Origin: Xestospongia bergquistia
Taxonomy: Eukaryota; Porifera; Demospongiae; Haplosclerida; Petrosiidae
Direction of reading: 5' to 3'
Assembly: GCA_963965975.1 (NCBI GenBank)
Contig: OZ014411.1
Span: 870,501-934,500 of the forward strand
DNA: 64,000 bases
Below the pieces are notes generated by a model that did no database searches, was not told the DNA's origin, and saw only the letters and a list, made by a program, of their open reading frames with translations. A program made the position numbers and the translations under genes. Positions 59,586 through 64,000 of this stretch are shown here, piece after piece. Numbering within the stretch: the first letter of the stretch is position 1; every line of letters begins with the position of its first letter.

Positions 59586-60250
59586 TTCTCTTCATATATT
59601 ATCAGATATTATAAGATGATTAGAGGAGACTAGACCTCATGATGATGATCTGCACTTACCATCACTACCATCTCAATATAATGACAATAGATTAGCTAAG
59701 AACATTTCAACTCAAACAGGTTGTGTACAATGTATAATACTATGACATGTGATAAGTAAGCAATGAGTTTAATTTGCCTTTAAGTAAACATGACAACAAT
59801 GGATGTAAGTGATTATATTCTAAATTTGGTCCTCTAACATTCTATATCTATTGTTTTAACTTTCTAGTTTTCAAAAAATAAAAAATTGATTGATACTATG
59901 ATTATCATAAAAACAATAACAATTAGTAAACAATTTTAACAAATTTATAATCTTGTTTAAATTTTGTTTATTATTGGTATATATCTCTAGGAGCATTAGA
60001 TAGAATTCATAAAGTAGTATGGAATAATTCTAGATGTTCTTGTTAAATTGTAATCCAAGAATTAGTTGAATAGCATTGTACCAGAAACCCTTCCCCAAAA
60101 CTGCAGAGCCACATGACACTAGTCCTGACAGTGAAACTATTTTATTATGTTTATTGTAATTGATTTCTTTTTCCAGCTGCTGCTTGTATTTAAAAAGTTA
60201 TGTCATTGTTCTAAACCTATCCCCACCACACCTCTTTAATTATATATTTA
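59586..60250. repeat. Segmental duplication, copy 2
   Basis: Matches 24363-24845 in order and orientation. It carries an extra block of roughly 85 bp near 60019-60083 within the region corresponding to the first exon, and lacks a few bases elsewhere. Confidence 0.82.
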
Positions 60251-63200
60251 CTGTATTTTTGTTTTAAATCTATTCATCCACATCTATCCATTTACTTTCT
60301 TCAGTTGATAAAATGTCTGAATTTTCGCTTTGAGAGGAACAGCAGAACAGAAGAATATAAATATTTTGTCATCTCTTAATCAATTTCAGTACCTCAAGAA
60401 TTATGTGAAGCAGTATCAAGAACAGTAGAGTATGTAATAAATTTGTATTATAAAGGTAATGTTATCATATTATAGAGAATTATCTAAATTAACTCTAAAG
60501 GTGAGTTTTGTATTAATAGAAAAATCAATGAACACTTGTCTAGGAGCTCATCTAATATGACCCTCTCAGACAAGGACCATTACAGATGTTACTAATACAG
60601 CGAACTCTAGATCTCTTGGCATCTCTCTTTTATCCCTCAGATAAAGTAACTAAATATATGTATCCTAATGTCTGTGAAGTTGAAGTATCTCTCAAAGACG
60701 GAGCAAACATTGCCTTCACCATTGTAACTAAGACACAACCTCAAATAACAGTCCTGAATGATCCAAACCAGCTGGAATGAAGACACCCAATTAAGACAAT
60801 TTTTTCAATTATGATCTTGTTTCTTGTTTATCAATCTCTCCATCCATTGATCCATTCCACATTCAATGTCTGTCCATTCATTTATCCATACCTCATACAA
60901 CAAAAGGTCTTTAAAAATCTTTTTTAATCATTTCTATTTTATTCATTTTTTTTCATTTTTTTCTTTTTAGTTTAAATTCCACAATTTTTCTCCAACAGTC
61001 ACTGATTGTACAAACTGTTAGACTATATATTTCATGATATCATATATTGTGCACATGAATCTCCTCAAGATATTGAGATGTTAGTAGATGTAAGTTAGAA
61101 CTTGATTTTATATATTGAGACTATAATATTGTTTAGGATGATTTGAATCTTTTGATAAACTATCAATTCATTCTTTTATATCAATTTACTACGAAATATT
61201 GAAGGTATGAATGGATAGATGGAATGATCAAGAAAAAGATGCAAGAATAGATGAATAGATTACATATTAATATTCTATTGTTTACAATGTACAAATAGTA
61301 CATGTAACATCTATAAGGACTGAATACTTCTGGTATTGTCTCAAGACCTTGTAATTAGTTAAGTTCTTTTATTGCATCCAACATATCAAAACAACATGGT
61401 AAAACTTGCTGTCTGAGGCTTCAACTTGTTCAAGACAGTGTTTAATATCTTGTACCCAATTATAATCAAAAAATACTCTTCACAAAGGTTCTTAATTATG
61501 CATACATAGACTTCAATATTACTTTGTCAGTATATTCATGTATGTGTATTGTGTGTTGCACTTGTGTGTTGTTTAGTTCACTTATTTCTCACATTTAGGA
61601 AACATTATATGAACTGATTAGTAAAAAATCCCTGTCCCCTTTGATACACTTTATTATTGTCATTATTGGTCATAAAACAAACATACTGTTAGTATTGAAC
61701 TAGACAATGTCTTAGCTCATATTGATAATTTGAAGATACTATTATTCTTTCAGAAGTTCAAAATTATTTGTTGGAATAATCTCTCTTAGTTCACAGGTAC
61801 AACAATTAGGAGTGCATAGAACAACATAATGACTAGGAGCTATTGGAACATGTAATATATCACAATAGTAGTCAACAATCAAGGTAATCCACTCAACTTC
61901 AAGTGGCTTTAGATCCAGGAACAGCCAATTCCCTAGCTAGAGAAGGGGAAAGAAGAATTTCTGTACTCTCAGTTTGTTACTACATTCACAAATTATTTCA
62001 TGTTTATTTGAAGAACAAACACAAGAAACTTAAACTTGATGTTCACCCAAGAACAAAAGTCTTAAGAAAGAATTTCATTGTGAGTTTAATTATTCATCTG
62101 TCCATTAATGTTTCTATTCATCCATTTTCTGCAGGATGATCTTATGTGACATGTCATAGATATGAACAAGGTATCCCTCAACCAATAGAGTCTGGATCTA
62201 GTCTCCTGTGTGTTAACTCTATACTATTGATGATGACAACTCACTTCTTATAGAAATTAATATACATATAGATGCTGTTCATTTAGATGACAATAAAGAG
62301 GGCTTTCCCTTTATTGATACAGAAAAGATCCATTCAAGGTATGTTGATCCATGTGAGATACACAATACATATGTTGTTATAGTTAAATGTACTATTAATA
62401 CATTATACTCAAATAATATACATGTACTCGTAAGAAGTTGATGTGATCAATTATTGTTTGTTATTATTATTATAGGTTTAAGAAGTTATATGATACTACT
62501 AATTTCAGGTTAATATCAAATTATACTACTGATGAGAGGTTATTGTGGTGACTAAAGAACTTCCATTCAAAAATAAAAGGATGTGAGTTTGTGTACATAT
62601 ACATTTTTGTTACCATTGAAATAAATGAAGACATTAATGTTAATAACACTAGATTTAATTAAGCGATGGGTGTGGCTTCATAGTATATGGATAAAATTTA
62701 TAATTGTGACCTTTTGTAGATCCTTATTACCAGAGGTACTCATGATCAGGGAAATAGTCATGACTTTGAACTCTTTGGAGATGATGATGAGGTATTAATT
62801 ATTACATCCACTTCATAGATAAATGTGATACTGGAGCAATTACATCTTGTCACATTGATAAAGATGTTTGAGTATAAGAAGTAGAGCAAAGCACAAAGTA
62901 CTACCAATCAGCCATAAGACCCCATTAATTGAGTACACTAATTATTTCATTAATCGTATTATATTTATTAATAATATTAATTATTTTTATTGCCTGCACA
63001 AGATAGAGTACATTTCTTTTATGTTGATCACAAGATGTTGTATTTAATAAATAGATTAAGTGATGTCAGTGAAAAAACTATAAAAAGACAGTAATACAAG
63101 ATGCTCTGGAGAAAGTGGGTATGTCATCACATGAAAGTGTCATACAATAGGTAAATGTATATTATGAAATATTATTATTAATGTTGCAATAAAAACAGTT

Positions 63201-63780
63201 ATGTCTCATTATTGTTATTACTATTACTAGCTATTACATAATGTTCTTAGTAGACAAATTCCTGGAGCAATATCACATGAATGATGATTATGAGACATTT
63301 GTGTAGTCTGACTGGCATACCGAGCTCGGGTTTCTTACTATATTTCTTTATCCATTGTTCTAGTAATATATCAAAGTATCTCTATATTAATTATTGTAAG
63401 CATGATACATTTGTACAAGGTACAAATAAGATTATATAATCTCACCTCATTCTCAAAGAAGTGTGACTATTATTCATATGTCCCTAGGGTTGGTTACAAA
63501 TGTACATACCGTCCCCTTCTTCTGAGCTGTACAATAAAATGATAATTTAACACACACACATAATTATAAAAATGTACCTTATCTCTAAATCCATTAATAT
63601 ACAACAATCATCAGGAGTTAACTCATCTAATATGAATGTTTAGTCTAAGACAGATTACTGTGGTTTGTTAGATGACATGATGTCCTATACCTCTGATAAT
63701 GTCTTATCCCTTGAAAACAAGAATGCTAGAAGAATAGAAGACTTATTCTTAAATCAATTTCATAAGAAACCCCAAGTAAC
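59999..63780 (+). CDS. Gene D: unidentified multi-exon gene, possibly partial or eroded
   Basis: Exon-like blocks with GT-AG borders and compatible phases: 60390-60455 (PQELCEAVSRTVEYVINLYY), 60478-60500 (LSKLTLK) and 60586-60780, which ends in a stop. Others further on: about 61022-61089 (YIFHDIIYCAHESPQDIEML), 61904-62079 (ALDPGTANSLAREGERRISV), 62254-62338 (INIHIDAVHLDDNKEGFPFI), 62476-62508 (FKKLYDTTNF), and about 63645-63776 (DYCGLLDDMMSYTSDNV, NARRIEDLFLNQF). The last run may belong to one large gene or to several decayed pieces; some internal blocks contain stops. No family recognised. Introns carry degenerate ATCC/GGAT tetranucleotide tracts. Confidence 0.45.
60390..60455 (+). CDS. 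Gene D exon (66 bp)
   Basis: TTTCAG acceptor, GTAATG donor, starts and ends in phase 1. Same length and phase as the second exon of the copy at 24862-24927, but the sequences differ. Confidence 0.5.
60478..60500 (+). CDS. Gene D micro-exon (23 bp)
   Basis: AGAG acceptor, GTGAG donor. Completes a Glu codon and adds LSKLTLK. Separated from the previous exon by a 22-bp gap, short for an intron, so the boundary is uncertain. Confidence 0.35.
60586..60780 (+). CDS. Gene D block with stop (65 codons)
   Basis: Preceded by TTACAG. Encodes MLLIQRTLDLLASLFYPSDK, then VTKYMYPNVCEVEVSLKDG, TIVTKTQPQITVLNDP and TGA. The frame is open upstream for nine more codons (DPLRQGPLQ), so the acceptor could lie slightly further left. 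No family recognised. Confidence 0.5.
   Translation: MLLIQRTLDLLASLFYPSDKVTKYMYPNVCEVEVSLKDGANIAFTIVTKTQPQITVLNDPNQLE
61904..62079 (+). CDS. Gene D block, basic C-terminal half
   Basis: CTTCAAG acceptor, GTGAG donor. Encodes ALDPGTANSLAREGERRISV, then LSVCYYIHKLFHVYLKNK and KLKLDVHPRTKVLRK. Strongly charged second half; family unknown. Confidence 0.5.
62254..62508 (+). CDS. Two phase-linked exons of gene D
   Basis: 62254-62338 and 62476-62508 join across an Arg codon (AG|G): DTEKIHS then R then FKKLYDTTNF. TATAG acceptors and GTATG/GTTAA donors. The phase fit across the intron supports real splicing. Confidence 0.5.
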
Positions 63781-64000
63781 TATCTATACTTTGTAGATGG
63801 AACAGTTACTTAAAAAGATCAAGGATTAAAGCATATTAAGACAAAAAAATAACAGTACAACAATGACATGTTAACCTTTATTATGTATGGCTATAATATA
63901 AAGACTTTTATGTGGGAATATTAGTATGTGTACTATGGAGAACATAGTTGTGAAGAGCATGCAACTTAAATTGACTTGTTAAATATTACAGTATTAGTGA

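Overview
The window looks like nuclear DNA of a demosponge, possibly Amphimedon or a relative (inference). It is AT-rich, has spliced genes, is crowded with small transposons, and holds three protein types familiar from sponge genomes: ankyrin-repeat genes with one repeat per exon, Death-domain proteins, and an extracellular beta-helix/multi-membrane family. I see no bacterial operons, tRNA, rRNA or CRISPR array.

Layout. (1) 0.1-18.2 kb, minus strand: ankyrin gene A. It starts with an 8-codon exon (MAGLSTNL) at 18200 and runs off the left edge; 20 exons are visible, 631 codons, every intron in phase 0. (2) 18.2-24.4 kb: intergenic, with several MITE-like repeats. (3) 24.66-24.93 kb, plus strand: two exons of an unidentified gene, beside a long CT/CTAT/CTGT microsatellite (25.1-25.5 kb). 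(4) 27.5-30.05 kb, minus strand: a decayed copy of a beta-helix plus multi-TM surface-protein gene. (5) 31.9-35.7 kb, minus strand: gene C, with Death domain, ankyrin repeats, a second Death domain and a C-terminal membrane helix, linked by very short introns; parts appear broken. (6) 37.0-37.8 kb: a retroelement fossil. (7) 38.8-55.9 kb, minus strand: ankyrin gene B, a paralogue of A with the same head exons (first exon MATNSIYL) and also 20 live exons (633 codons). (8) 57.4-59.58 kb, minus strand: Ty3/gypsy pol fossil. (9) 60.0-63.8 kb, plus strand: unidentified multi-exon gene D, whose upstream region duplicates 24.36-24.85 kb.

The main result is that a divergent gene pair (ankyrin gene leftward, unknown gene rightward) appears twice. 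Inside each ankyrin gene the repeats are exon cassettes of a few recognisable types (99, 102/105 and 93 bp). They have been shuffled, tandemly amplified, and in places killed. Symmetric phase-0 exons mean that gain, loss or skipping of a cassette keeps the frame. With the neighbouring Death-domain gene, this suggests a rapidly evolving intracellular recognition or scaffold locus; that functional reading is inference.
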